NCBI RefSeq assembly: GCF_000826085.1
Contig: NZ_CCYM01000003.1
Location: 1,493,178 to 1,557,177, forward strand
DNA length: 64,000 bases
Source of the DNA: Nigerium massiliense
Lineage (GTDB): Bacteria; Actinomycetota; Actinomycetes; Propionibacteriales; Propionibacteriaceae
Reading direction: 5' to 3'
Shown here piece after piece: positions 16,405-25,425 of the stretch. Within the stretch, counting starts at the first letter, position 1. Each line of letters begins with the position of its first letter. The notes beneath the pieces are model-generated. The model made no database searches. It had not been told where the DNA came from and worked only from the letters and a program-made list of their open reading frames with translations. Made by a program: the position numbers and the translations under genes.

Positions 16405-17367
16405 TCAGTTCTTGCGGGCCAGGGCGACGGCGAGGATGATGATCACGCCGCGGATGATCTGCTGCTGGGAGGTGTCCAGTCCGGCGAGGATCAGCCCATA
16501 GTTGATGGTCGCCATGAGCAGCGCACCGAAGAAGGTGCCAATCACCGACCCGCGCCCTCCGGCCAGCGCGGTGCCGCCCAGGATCACCGCGGCGATGGCA
16601 TTCATCTCGTCGCCGGCACCCCACTGGAACCGGCCGGACTGGAGACGACCGGCGTAGAGCATGCCTGCGATGGCCGCGCCCATGGAGCAGATCAACATCA
16701 CACGAAAACGCACCCAGGAGGTCCGGATTCCCGAATATTCGGCCGCGACCGGATTGGCGCCGGTGGCCAGGATCTGGCGGCCGAACCGCATCTTCTTGAG
16801 CACCACGGTGCCGACGGCGACGAACAGCACCATCCAGATGATCAGCCCGGGGATGGGGCCGATGTTTCCGCCACCGAAGTTGGCGACGTAGGTGAGGTCC
16901 AGGATCGGCACCGGCGCCGACTTCGTCACCCACTGGGCGATACCAAAGGCGATGCCCATCATGGCCAGCGTGACCAAGAAGGACGGGATCCGGGCAAAGG
17001 CCACCAAGGCGCCGTTGATGCTGCCGATCACTGCTCCGAGGGCCAAACCTGCCAAGATGCCAGGTACCAGCCCGTAGTGGGACAGCGCCATGGCGGTCAC
17101 GACACTCGCGAGCCCGGCGACCGAGCCGACCGACAGGTCGATCTCCGCCGCTGCGATCACCAGAGTCATCCCTACGGCGATCACCGAGACGATGGCTGCC
17201 TGGCGCAGGATGTTCCAGAAGCTGGCGGTGGACAGGAATCCCTCGTCACGAAGCAGCACCGAGAAGATGGCCAGGACCGCCACGAATCCTACGTAGATGA
17301 TGTCCCGTCGCCAGTCGAAGCTGAAGCGCCTGCGTGACGCAGTAGCAGTGGCGGTTGACTCACTCAT
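16405..17367 (-). CDS. Sugar ABC transporter permease (RbsC type)
   Basis: This inner-membrane permease has 320 residues and about 9-10 hydrophobic helices. It has the family signature AVGMTLVIAAAEIDLSVGSVAG near residue 65-85 and AVILGGTALAGGRGSV near 255-270. The N-terminal ~22 residues are polar and cytoplasmic. Its ATG overlaps the end of the ATPase gene. One such permease normally forms a homodimer with one double ATPase and one binding protein, which is exactly the gene content here. The permease family covers ribose, xylose, galactose and galactofuranose importers, so the sequence does not settle the sugar. Confidence 0.92.
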   Translation of the reverse strand: MSESTATATASRRRFSFDWRRDIIYVGFVAVLAIFSVLLRDEGFLSTASFWNILRQAAIVSVIAVGMTLVIAAAEIDLSVGSVAGLASVVTAMALSHYGLVPGILAGLALGAVIGSINGALVAFARIPSFLVTLAMMGIAFGIAQWVTKSAPVPILDLTYVANFGGGNIGPIPGLIIWMVLFVAVGTVVLKKMRFGRQILATGANPVAAEYSGIRTSWVRFRVMLICSMGAAIAGMLYAGRLQSGRFQWGAGDEMNAIAAVILGGTALAGGRGSVIGTFFGALLMATINYGLILAGLDTSQQQIIRGVIIILAVALARKN

Positions 17368-18895
17368 GGTTCACTCCTTGGACTGCCAGTTCGAGTGCCT
17401 GCTCGTCGGTGGTCTCGGTCGGGTCCAGCTCACGCTCGACGGTGGACTCGCGCATCAGCAGCAGGCGATCGCTCATGGCGAGCAGTTCTGGGTACTCGGA
17501 GGAGATGACAACCACCGCGTGGCCTTCAGCGGCGAAGGCGCGAATGGCTTCGATGATCTCCGCCTTGGTGCCGATGTCGACGCCAGCTGTTGGCTCGTCC
17601 ATCACCAGGACCCGCGGGTCGCGGCTGATCCACTTGGCGAGGACGATCTTCTGCTGGTTGCCGCCGGACAGCAGTGATGCGGGCGCCTCAGGACGGGCCA
17701 CCTTGATGCGGAACTCGTCCACCAGCCGACGGGCCAGGGAGCCGAGAGCACGGTCATCCACCCAGCCACCGCGACTGTGGTCCCCCAGATGGGGCAACTG
17801 CAGGTTGCTGTTGACCGAATGGCTCAGCACCAGCCCTTGGAGGCGACGGTCCTCGGGAACCAACACCAAGCGGTGCGCCAAGGCATCCCCGGGCTTGCCG
17901 ATCTTCACCTCACGTCCGTCGATCCGCACCGTCCCAGCAGTGATCGCGTCGATGCCGAACAGCGCACGCGCCAGTTCGGTGCGGCCAGAACCCATCAGAC
18001 CGGCCAGGCCCACGACCTCACCCTCACGGACCTCCAAGGACACGTCATGCAACCCGTTGCCAGCGGCCAGCCCCGCCAGCGAAAGCACCACGGGGCGATC
18101 AGTGCAGTCCCGTCGCGGCGGCGCTGCCATCGCAACGGTCCGCCCCACGATGCCCTCCACGATCTGCTCGGGCGTGATGTCGGCTAGCGCCGAGGTGAGC
18201 AGGTGCTTGCCGTTGCGCAGGATAGTGATCCGGTCCGCGATCTCGTAGACCTCCTCCATCCGGTGGGAGATGTAGACCACGGCGATACCGTCATCAGTGA
18301 GCCGCTCGACCAAGTCAAACAGCGCCCTGACCTCCTGCTGCGCGAGAGCTGCGGTTGGCTCATCCATGATCAGCACGCGGGCATCCTCGGCGAGCGCCTT
18401 TGCGATCTCGGTGAGCTGCCAGTAGGCGGTGGGCAGCGAGGCCATCGGCGCGGTGGGGTCCACGCTGACCTGCATCCGCTCGAAGATCTCCCGCGCCCGC
18501 CGCACCATCTGGCGGTCGTCGATCATGCGCCCGGTGCGCGGCTCGTCGTTGAGGAAGATGTTCTGGGCGACGGTCAGCGTGGGCACGAGGCTGAACTCCT
18601 GGAAAACCATGCCCAGCCCGGCACGCTTCGCGTCGTGGATACTGCCAAAGCGGCGCGGCTTGCCGGACACCTCGACAGTGCCTCCATCGAGCTGGTAGAC
18701 CCCCTGAAGGATCTTCATCAACGTCGACTTGCCAGCACCATTGCCACCGGCCAGGGCATGAACCTCCCCCGCCACGACCTCGAAATCCACCCCGTCGAGG
18801 ACCTTCACGCCAGAGAAGGACTTCGTAATCCCCCTCATGCTCACCAAGGGTGCCGCGCTGGGCCCTCCCCGCACGGCCTGGGACGCGGCGGTCAC
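17360..18895 (-). CDS. Sugar ABC transporter ATP-binding protein (RbsA/MglA type, two ABC domains)
   Basis: The protein has 511 residues with two fused ABC domains. The first has Walker A GGNGAGKST, a degenerate signature (YWQLTEIAKAL in place of LSGGQ) and Walker B VLIMDEPTAAL. The second has a degenerate Walker A (GLMGSGRTELA), a good signature LLSGGNQQK and Walker B VLVMDEPTAGVD. This asymmetric pattern is normal for the family. I chose the GTG at 18895 because it overlaps the binding-protein stop as GTGA. The open frame extends 19 codons further but only into the upstream gene. It energises uptake of the substrate delivered by the lipoprotein encoded just upstream. Confidence 0.92.
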   Translation of the reverse strand: MTAASQAVRGGPSAAPLVSMRGITKSFSGVKVLDGVDFEVVAGEVHALAGGNGAGKSTLMKILQGVYQLDGGTVEVSGKPRRFGSIHDAKRAGLGMVFQEFSLVPTLTVAQNIFLNDEPRTGRMIDDRQMVRRAREIFERMQVSVDPTAPMASLPTAYWQLTEIAKALAEDARVLIMDEPTAALAQQEVRALFDLVERLTDDGIAVVYISHRMEEVYEIADRITILRNGKHLLTSALADITPEQIVEGIVGRTVAMAAPPRRDCTDRPVVLSLAGLAAGNGLHDVSLEVREGEVVGLAGLMGSGRTELARALFGIDAITAGTVRIDGREVKIGKPGDALAHRLVLVPEDRRLQGLVLSHSVNSNLQLPHLGDHSRGGWVDDRALGSLARRLVDEFRIKVARPEAPASLLSGGNQQKIVLAKWISRDPRVLVMDEPTAGVDIGTKAEIIEAIRAFAAEGHAVVVISSEYPELLAMSDRLLLMRESTVERELDPTETTDEQALELAVQGVNHE

Positions 18896-20046
18896 TTCTT
18901 CATCGCCTTCTGCAGATCGGCCGGCGGCTCGGAGTTGTAGACCTGCTTCCACGACTCCAGAACGTTGTCGTGGGTGACGGGCAGGGCATTGAGCGCGACA
19001 TAGACCGGCGCCTTCTTGCCAATCAGCGCCCCAGCCCCGATACGCGCTTCGGTCACACCCTGCTGGTAGGGCTGCTGGGCGCCAAGACCGACGACCAGCT
19101 GATCCTGAGCAAGGGCAATGGCGACATTGGTACCCAGGTCCTCGGTGGAAATCTTGAGGTCATTGCGGCCGGCCGAGCGGGCCGCTGCCATCACACCCTC
19201 GGCGGGCACGTCCCACACCGCCCAGATTCCAGCCAGCTTGGGGTTCTGGCTGATCATCGCGTCAGCCACCTTCTGCGCATCACCGGCGAAGTCTGGGCCG
19301 GCAATCCCCTGGGACTTGACGATCTTCATCTCCGGGTACTGCTCCTCGACCACCTGGCGGAAGCCGTCGTACCGCTGCCGGGTGACGAAGAAGTCCGCCG
19401 AGTGGTAGATGACGCCGATGTCACCCTTGCCGTCGAGGGCCTTGGCCAGCAGATGGGCCGAAACAGCACCATTGCCGAAGTTGTCCGCGCTCACGACCGA
19501 CTCGTAGTCCACGCCGCCCTTGAATCCCTTGGGGACGTTGTCCATGAAGACGAGCTTCGCTCCACTGGCAGTGACCTTGCGGTACGCGCTGGCCGTGGCC
19601 ACCGGGTCGGTGGGAATGGACACGACGATGTCGGGACGTCTGGCCAGCACCGTCTCGATGTTGGACACCTGCTGACCTGGATTGAAGTTGGCGTCCGTGA
19701 CCGCGATGACCTTGATACCAAGCCGCGCGAACTCTGCCTTGAGCCCCGCAATCTGGGCGGTGGCCCAGTCATTGCCGGCGTAGTGCATCACGAGCGCGGC
19801 GGTCGCGCCCTTGGCCTTGACCTGTGCAATCTCAGCATCTGTCAGTTCCACGTCGGAGGCATGCGCCGGCGCCTCACCATTCGGCCCCTTGCTCAGCACC
19901 TTGCCCTGGAGTTCCTTGAGGGCTGCATCCGCCTTGCTGCCAAGACCGCTGTCCGTGGTGCCACCGCTGCTCGATTCCACCGTGCACGCACTCGCGGTGC
20001 ACAGCACACCCATACCGGCGACGAAGAGAAAGGTCCTTCTTTCCAT
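18892..20046 (-). CDS. Sugar-binding lipoprotein of the ABC importer
   Basis: This extracytoplasmic binding protein has 384 residues. The signal peptide MERRTFLFVAGMGVLCTASA is followed by Cys21, a lipobox, so it is membrane-tethered. Residues about 70-350 have the periplasmic-binding-protein type I fold of ribose/galactose binders (LVMHYAGNDW...GIKVIAVTDANFNPGQQ...NVPKGFKGG). GGAGAGCC lies upstream of the ATG. It is the first gene of the importer operon, immediately behind the LacI-controlled promoter. Confidence 0.9.
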   Translation of the reverse strand: MERRTFLFVAGMGVLCTASACTVESSSGGTTDSGLGSKADAALKELQGKVLSKGPNGEAPAHASDVELTDAEIAQVKAKGATAALVMHYAGNDWATAQIAGLKAEFARLGIKVIAVTDANFNPGQQVSNIETVLARRPDIVVSIPTDPVATASAYRKVTASGAKLVFMDNVPKGFKGGVDYESVVSADNFGNGAVSAHLLAKALDGKGDIGVIYHSADFFVTRQRYDGFRQVVEEQYPEMKIVKSQGIAGPDFAGDAQKVADAMISQNPKLAGIWAVWDVPAEGVMAAARSAGRNDLKISTEDLGTNVAIALAQDQLVVGLGAQQPYQQGVTEARIGAGALIGKKAPVYVALNALPVTHDNVLESWKQVYNSEPPADLQKAMKK

Positions 20047-20108
20047 GGTGGCTCTCCTTTGAGCTGTGTCGATCCCCCGCGGTGTGTCGGGGGGGGTCCG
20101 TTGCAGCC

Positions 20109-20160
20109 AGTGTGAACGTTCACCATCAGCGCGTCAAGAGGTTGGGCGAACGTTCACACT
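20109..20160 (-). promoter_or_regulatory. Operon promoter with two LacI-type operators
   Basis: On the minus strand TTGACG and CACACT are spaced by 17 bases. One perfect palindrome, GTGAACGTTCAC (20112-20123), overlaps the -10 box. A second, GCGAACGTTCAC (20146-20157), lies just upstream of the -35 box. Their centres are 34 bases apart. The central CG and the AACGTT core fit LacI/GalR operators. The LacI gene at 20220 diverges from this region and is the likely repressor. Confidence 0.75.
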
Positions 20161-20192
20161 TTTCTCTGGGAGGCAACGAAATACGGATCGTC

Positions 20193-20222
20193 GCGGTTCC
20201 GGGCCCTAGAGTCGCCCTTATG
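20193..20222 (+). promoter_or_regulatory. Probable leaderless start of the LacI gene
   Basis: TAGAGT lies seven bases before the ATG at 20220, the distance expected between a -10 box and the transcription start. No SD sequence precedes the ATG. The gene is therefore probably transcribed from the A of its start codon. Confidence 0.45.
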
Positions 20223-21332
20223 GAACCCACGCCCCAGCCCCGCCGCCCGGGCCTGCAGGACGTCGCCAGGCTGGCCGGCTGCTCCTACCAAACCGTCTCC
20301 CGAGTGGTGAACAACAAGGGCGCCGTCAGCGAAACCACACGCCAGCGCGTGATGGCCGCCATCACGGAGCTCGGCTACCGCCGCAACGGCGCTGCCGTGG
20401 CGCTCAAGACAGCGCGAGCCGGAGCCATCGGCGTGGTGACTGACTCATCATGGCGCTACGGCCCCATGGGAGCCCTCCACGGCGTCGAGACAGCAGCCCG
20501 GGAAGCAGGCAAGCACGTCATGTTGTCCGTCCACGACCGCCACTCCTTCGGCTCGCTCCAATCCGCCCTCGACACCTTCCGTGACGCCTACGTCGACGGC
20601 CTGGTCATCATTGCCCCCTTCGCACGAGAGGCCGAACTCGCCTTGGCCTCCATCGAAAGCACCGGATGGGCTGGCGGACTACCCATCGTTGTCCTCGCCG
20701 CCGACCTCGCTCCTCTCCCTCACGTCGTAGTCGTCTCCGAGGACCAGTACGAGGGCTCCCTACGAGCCGTGGAGCATCTGATCAGCCTCGGCCACAAGAA
20801 CATCGCCCATGTGGCAGGCAACCAAGAGTGGCTGGAGGGCCAAGTTCGACTCAAAGGCTGGCGAGACGCTCTGCAGGCCCATCATCTACCCGTACCAGAA
20901 ATCATTACCGGTGACTGGTCCGGGGAGAGTGGCTACCAAGCTGGACGCCATATCGCAGACTTGAGGCCACGCCCTACGGCCGTCTTCGTAGCTTCCGACC
21001 TCATGGCCCTCGGGGTGATGCGTGCGCTTAGAGAGCGCCGCCTACGCATCCCACAAGACATCAGTGTCATCGGTTTCGACGACCACGAGTTCGCATCCCA
21101 GTTCAACCCCCCCCTCACCACAGTGCGACAGGACTTCGTGCAGATCGGGCGCCAGTGCTTGCTCGGCCTTCAAGATCCTGAGCGGGATTCTCTACGAACC
21201 ATCTCACCCGACCTCATCATCCGGGAAAGCACTGCGCCACCCCCACCTTCGGGATCCCATAACGATGATCAAGCACGTGATCCGTCCACGGACACAACTG
21301 GGGCTACGATCCCAACCTCGGCGAGTCGATAG
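20220..21332 (+). CDS. LacI-family repressor of the ABC/GH35 operon
   Basis: The protein has 370 residues. The N-terminal helix-turn-helix (GLQDVARLAGCSYQTVSRVVN, about 11-31) and hinge helix are followed by a sugar-binding core of the PBP-I fold (about 65-340; AVFVASDLMALGVMRAL, ISVIGFDDHEFASQF). It is divergent from the importer operon and next to two operator palindromes, so it most likely represses that operon and perhaps itself. The family pattern ends near L-I-I-R-E-S-T. The last ~27 residues are polar and are encoded on the opposite strand of a decayed IS3 transposase, so the C-terminus appears to have been extended by an IS insertion. Confidence 0.88.
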   Translation: MEPTPQPRRPGLQDVARLAGCSYQTVSRVVNNKGAVSETTRQRVMAAITELGYRRNGAAVALKTARAGAIGVVTDSSWRYGPMGALHGVETAAREAGKHVMLSVHDRHSFGSLQSALDTFRDAYVDGLVIIAPFAREAELALASIESTGWAGGLPIVVLAADLAPLPHVVVVSEDQYEGSLRAVEHLISLGHKNIAHVAGNQEWLEGQVRLKGWRDALQAHHLPVPEIITGDWSGESGYQAGRHIADLRPRPTAVFVASDLMALGVMRALRERRLRIPQDISVIGFDDHEFASQFNPPLTTVRQDFVQIGRQCLLGLQDPERDSLRTISPDLIIRESTAPPPPSGSHNDDQARDPSTDTTGATIPTSASR

Positions 21333-21542
21333 GTGTAGACAATCGCGCAGGAACGGAACTTGGCCGCTGTGATGCGCCAAGCCGGCGAGGTCATGCTGAC
21401 GACGGGACGAGATCGCCTGTTCCAGTGCATCGAAGGCGAGGTCGGTGCGCAGACTGCTAAACACCCGCTCGCCATCGAGCCTGAGGACGTATTCAGTCGC
21501 CCCGGGAATAGTGAAGGGTCTGATCACCCGGGGCGACTCCAT
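21265..21542 (-). pseudogene. Decayed IS3 transposase fragment
   Basis: The minus strand contains LRTDLAFDALEQAISSRRQ, then H-H-S-G-Q (the second catalytic Asp motif with Asp lost), and after a frameshift AIVYTYRLAEVGIVAPVVSV. This matches the middle of IS3 OrfB. It overlaps the last 68 bases of the LacI gene. A 12-base inverted repeat, AGTCGCCCCGGG (21495-21506 / 21527-21538), lies at its upstream edge and resembles IS3 ends. The remaining 21543-21826 has nothing I can recognise. Confidence 0.55.
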
Positions 21543-21826
21543 GCATATTCATGCATGTATCGCGGCACTACGGATATGCACGTTCACGCCAACACTCGTA
21601 GGTTCTGCAAACGACCGGGGCCTCCCGCATATCGCGGAGAAGCCAGAAAGTCTCTGTTTGTCTGACCTCTCACGAATGGTTGCGCGGTGAGGCCCCGGGC
21701 TGCCAGAGCTTCGTCCCAGATTGGGATCACACTACCGTCTGGCTCTAGGAAGATATCCTTGAGGCAAGTAATTCCCGCACCGATCGGCGGGCCTCCCCAG
21801 CCTCGTGGCTACGTTCCTTTGTCCGC

Positions 21827-22714
21827 TCATTCTCGCCGGCCAAGGAAGTCAAGGTAGGCGGACGCCAGCGCCTCTGGGTCTTCTTCGGCCAGCTGGTGTC
21901 CCCAGGGTAGGATCACGGCGCGCACGTCTTCAGCAACTTCGCGCATCTGGCGCTCGTTGTCGTCGCCAATGAAATACTCGCTGCCAACGGCGAGCACCGG
22001 CATCGTCAGCTTCGTCTTCGCCGACTCCTTGTTCTGGTCAGCGTCATCGAGGGTGGCTCGGTAGATCTCGAACATGCTGCGCAGCCCGCCCGGCGCGGAG
22101 TAGCAGCGCACATACTCGTCCAGCGCATCCGGAGTGATCGCCTGGGGGTTGTGGGTCTCATGCTTCATGAAGTAGTTGAAGTACTCCTTCTCTCGGCCCG
22201 TGATCAGCATTTCTGGGAAGTTGGGAACGCTGTAGAAGTTGATGTGCCAGAGCCACACGTAGGTGCTCACGTTCTCACGGGTAAGGAACGAGTAGTCTTC
22301 GAGGCCGAAGCCTGGAAGGATCATCTCTTGGTAGATTAGCTTCTTGACTCGCTCGGGGTACTGCGCCGTTACCTGATAAGCGGTCGCGGCTCCCCAATCT
22401 TCACCAGCGAGATAGAACTGCTCGTAACCCAAATGGGTAGCCAACTGGGCGATATCCTCGGCCATGTTCTTGGTGTCGAATCCACTCGCTGGACGCTCAG
22501 AGTCTCCGAGGCCGCGCAAGTCGGGAGCGATGACGGTGTAAAACGGGGTGAGCAGGGGAATGACTCGACGCCAATGATACGAGGTCTTCGGCACACCGTG
22601 CAGCAGGAAGAGCGGCTCCCCCTCGCCTGCAATCGAGTAGTGGAGCCGAACTCCATTAACGAGGGCCCGTCCATGCTTGGCGGGCACTCCGTTGTGATCA
22701 GCGATTATTTCCAC
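21827..22714 (-). CDS. Alpha/beta hydrolase (epoxide hydrolase / dehalogenase type)
   Basis: The protein has 295 residues. LFLLHGVPKTSYHWRRVIP gives the oxyanion region, and YLAGEDWGAATAYQ is the nucleophile elbow with Asp as nucleophile. WGHQLAEEDPEAL supplies the catalytic His. The cap domain lies at about 135-215, with many aromatic residues (YVWLWHINFYSVPNF). I chose the GTG at 22714 because GGAG lies eight bases upstream. It resembles the hydrolase at 10789-11715 in fold and motifs but is clearly divergent. The 709 bases upstream contain no gene, so it is probably transcribed alone. The substrate is unknown. Confidence 0.82.
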   Translation of the reverse strand: MEIIADHNGVPAKHGRALVNGVRLHYSIAGEGEPLFLLHGVPKTSYHWRRVIPLLTPFYTVIAPDLRGLGDSERPASGFDTKNMAEDIAQLATHLGYEQFYLAGEDWGAATAYQVTAQYPERVKKLIYQEMILPGFGLEDYSFLTRENVSTYVWLWHINFYSVPNFPEMLITGREKEYFNYFMKHETHNPQAITPDALDEYVRCYSAPGGLRSMFEIYRATLDDADQNKESAKTKLTMPVLAVGSEYFIGDDNERQMREVAEDVRAVILPWGHQLAEEDPEALASAYLDFLGRRE

Positions 22715-23423
22715 GTTGACATCTCCTTCGATCCCAGTGGTTACTGGTCTCAAGCTGTCAGCTGATCATTTGCCACCATCTTTGGATACGCAAATTTTAA
22801 CCAGACGCCTTGAGACTCTCTAATGATAGAGCTGCTAGCACACCTTTAGCAAGACCTTCCCCGCCACTGACAAGATCGCAAAGTCGAATCAGTCACGATT
22901 GGACGCCAAGCCGTACCTTGACGGCCGCGCCAGCCTCTGCGAATCACTGGACGCCCAGAATAACCTCTACTGGTCAACGGACTGCAAGTGCCACGTCGGC
23001 AGCAGACGGCGCGATTTCGGTGCCATGGCAAATGATCTCAAAATCGACGGGGGTCACATCACAACGATCTCACCGGGGAGCCGTCGTGGTTCAACCAGTC
23101 GAAGCGGTTGCCATGAAGTCCCGTTTGACGAGGTTGCGACGGGGGCGAGACCGTTACCCGGAGCAGTGCTGCGCAGCCCACTAGCTCGGCTGGCCGAGCT
23201 TAGCTCGACAACGTCTCCGAATGAATACCGAACTCGCGGAACTTGAGACGAAACGCATTCGCACGCGCGTGCCACCCATACCGATCCCAAATAGCCGTTC
23301 TTGACTTCTTCCTGGATCACCTCTGGCCAATCCCTAGCTTCCGTTACGCCAAACCATCCCACATATACAATCGGAGCCTCACCAAACCAAAGTCGATCCC
23401 GCCATTTCTTTTCAGAGTCTCGA
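22715..23423. other. Gene-free stretch with degraded sequence
   Basis: About 700 bases lie between the hydrolase and the glycosidase. 23075-23295 is the second copy of the 221-bp repeat. 22850-23060 shows short protein-like frames on both strands broken by stops, which I cannot assign to any family. An A/T-rich patch (CAAATTTTAACC, about 22790-22803) could hold the promoter of the hydrolase on the minus strand, but no clear -35/-10 pair is visible. Confidence 0.4.
23075..23295. repeat. 221-bp imperfect repeat, copy 2
   Basis: This is the partner of 12325-12545, same orientation and same length. Both copies end in CCCAAATAG followed by unrelated sequence, and both start near GGAGCCGTC. Both lie about 1 kb upstream of or beside alpha/beta hydrolase genes of the same type, which may reflect a shared history. 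Confidence 0.6.
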
Positions 23424-24554
23424 TCAACGTTCAGCGACGGTCTCCTTGGCAGCCTTGTTGGCCTCCCGAATACGGTCGGTCATCTCGGCGTAAAACTCAT
23501 CCTGAGGATCCTTGATTCCCCAGCCGCGCCCGAGGTTCTCGATGTAGCCGCACCAGTGCCAGCCGATAATCCACGGTTCGGCCATGACGGTGGCGAGTCC
23601 GTTCTTGTAATCCTCGCCACGCTCCGCCTGGGTCTGCATATCGCTTGTGCGGTGGGGGTTCAACTCAGTGGGAACCCAGTTACCGATGTCGGCGATAACG
23701 ACAGGCTTGCCTGTCAATTCGTGCCAGTGGCGCAAGTCGGAGATCATCGTGACGTACTCAGCGTCTGTCTTTCCGGTGAAGTATTGCACAGACAGCACGT
23801 CGACGAACGGTACCATCGCTCGCAGCACCGCCTCTGGGATGCCCTTATTGCCGTTGTATCGGTCCCCAAGGATGAGGTGGTTCGGATCGTAGCGGCGAAT
23901 CGCTTCGGTGACGGTCTTATAATACTGTGTGGCGATCTCGAACAACTTGGTCTCGTGCTCTTCGGCAGAAAGGCCATCGAATCCGGGCCAAAACCGGCCA
24001 GAAGCATGGGGAAGCCACGCGGGGATGTCGACCAGGAAGTACCCGATTAGGTTCTGGCTGTTCTTATGATCGGAGACCATCCTTCGGGCGACCCAGTCTG
24101 CATATTTTTGGAAGTCCTCGCCATAGACGTCACGGAACGCGGGATGCCCGTTCCAGTCCTCGATCTCCTGCACTCGTAACTGCACAACGTAGGGCAGGCC
24201 AGCATCGAGTAGGTAGTCGTCGGGCCACGGGGCGGAGTGACCCAAATCGACGGGGTCACCAAACCAGTCCAGTGCCTCTCCCCAACCACCGCTGATGTAT
24301 TGGCAGGTCCAGCCGATAGTGTTGAATTCGAGGTCCCGGAGGTCGCGAACTACGCCTTCAGTCCAACGCTTGCGCGATCCGTACTTCTTCTCAAAGACCT
24401 CCACATTGTGTGGATAACGCAGGTCACTGTCATCGAGATGATTCAGAGCCAGCGACACGAAGGGTTCACCCTGCGGGTCGACGAAACTCCAAGCACCGGA
24501 ATCATTTTGCCGAACGGTGAAAAAGTCGGTTGTGCTAGATTCAGTGGGGATCAT
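23424..24554 (-). CDS. Agarase-like TIM-barrel glycosidase
   Basis: The protein has 376 residues, with no signal peptide, and is cytoplasmic. It starts with FVDPQGEPFVSLALNHLDDS, the pattern seen at the start of agarase-annotated glycosidases (F-x-D-P-x-G-x-P-F-x-x-L-G-x-N). A TIM-barrel sequence follows, with LIGYFLVDIPAWLP, HLILGDRYNGN, VDVLSVQYFTG and GKPVVIADIGNW. The motif LGDRYNGNK is where related enzymes carry strand-end catalytic or binding residues. I cannot fix the acid/base Glu, and IADIGNW has Asp where a Glu nucleophile would be expected, so the mechanism is uncertain. AAAGGAGAAAACACC precedes the ATG. It may act on an unusual oligosaccharide. GH50/GH86-like is my best guess. 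Confidence 0.68.
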   Translation of the reverse strand: MIPTESSTTDFFTVRQNDSGAWSFVDPQGEPFVSLALNHLDDSDLRYPHNVEVFEKKYGSRKRWTEGVVRDLRDLEFNTIGWTCQYISGGWGEALDWFGDPVDLGHSAPWPDDYLLDAGLPYVVQLRVQEIEDWNGHPAFRDVYGEDFQKYADWVARRMVSDHKNSQNLIGYFLVDIPAWLPHASGRFWPGFDGLSAEEHETKLFEIATQYYKTVTEAIRRYDPNHLILGDRYNGNKGIPEAVLRAMVPFVDVLSVQYFTGKTDAEYVTMISDLRHWHELTGKPVVIADIGNWVPTELNPHRTSDMQTQAERGEDYKNGLATVMAEPWIIGWHWCGYIENLGRGWGIKDPQDEFYAEMTDRIREANKAAKETVAER

Positions 24555-24798
24555 GGTGTTTTCTCCTTTGAAAATTCCATAATTTCTTGCTGCTCGACAT
24601 CGCCCCGGTCACGACGCCCCTCATGACACGTGACGTCGACGCTGACGCCCATCCGGACGACCCTGGTCCTCATCATACCGATGATCAACTGTCTCACCAG
24701 AACTCCGATTATGAAACCCCTCCACTGAAAAATTTGACTCGGTGGAGCATCTCTCTCGGGATGCCATCGACCCCGAGAGCGCTGCCGATGCCCGGGAC
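24555..24798. other. Spacer with possible truncated gene 3' end
   Basis: On the minus strand an open frame entering from the IS256 end stops at 24551-24553, overlapping the glycosidase ATG as ATGA. Overlaps of this kind usually mark real gene pairs, so this may be the last ~70 codons of a gene truncated by IS256. The residues (RGFIIGVLVRQLIIG, then a basic/acidic tail) suggest one membrane helix. I cannot name it. Confidence 0.3.
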
Positions 24799-25290
24799 GG
24801 GAGTATCCGAGAAACGGTGTAAGTGGCTCCATCGCCCGCAAGGGCAGGAGGAGTCATGATGACCCGAGACAACCACCACCAGCAGCAGTGCGGAGGCCGT
24901 GGAGTCGGCCAGACTGGAGACTGTGACCCCAAACCCACCACCACCGCAGGATGAGCCGGCCGAGCTGGACAAGGCTCAGCGTGAAGCCGTCGCGCAGATG
25001 GTGCGCCAGGCCAAGGACGCCGGTATCGCCCTGACCGGCCCCGACGGCCTCCTCAAGACCCTCACGGCGCAGATCGTCGAAGCAGCCCTCGACGAAGAAC
25101 TCAACGAGCACCTGGGCTATGACAAGCATGATCCCGTCGGTCGCGGGTCGGGCAACTCCCGCAACGGCACCCGCTCGAAGACAGTGATCACCGACAACGT
25201 CTGTGCCGTCAACATCCGGGTGCCGCGGGATCGCAATGGCACGTTCGAGCCACAGTTGGTCACCAAGCGCCCGGGCGGCTGCAACCTCTG
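24799..25290 (+). mobile_element. IS256-family element, left part
   Basis: The left inverted repeat GGGAGTATCCGAGAAACGG starts at 24799 and matches the right repeat found at 55048 (reverse complement GGGACTATCGCTCTAACGG). Only the first third of the transposase follows. The rest is missing. After about 25290 come about 100 bases with no recognisable content, then element D. Confidence 0.75.
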
Positions 25291-25291
25291 A
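24899..25291 (+). pseudogene. IS256 (Mutator-type) transposase, N-terminal fragment
   Basis: The fragment has 130 residues. LLKTLTAQIVEAALDEELNEHLGYDKHD is the hallmark N-terminal segment of IS256 transposases, followed by NSRNGTRSKTV and the start of V-P-R-D-R-x-G-x-F-E-P-x-x-V-x-K. It breaks off before all three catalytic acidic residues. Full-length proteins have about 400 residues. Confidence 0.85.
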
Positions 25292-25425
25292 AGTGGGGCC
25301 AACCCCTTTTTCAGCAGGAACCATGGCTTCAGCCTGCCACCTACCGCCGACAACCCTCCCAGCCAGCCCCTGAGGCCAGCGCGGCCAGATGACCTGCCCC
25401 ACCGTTTGGGTTCCGCTCTTGGTGG

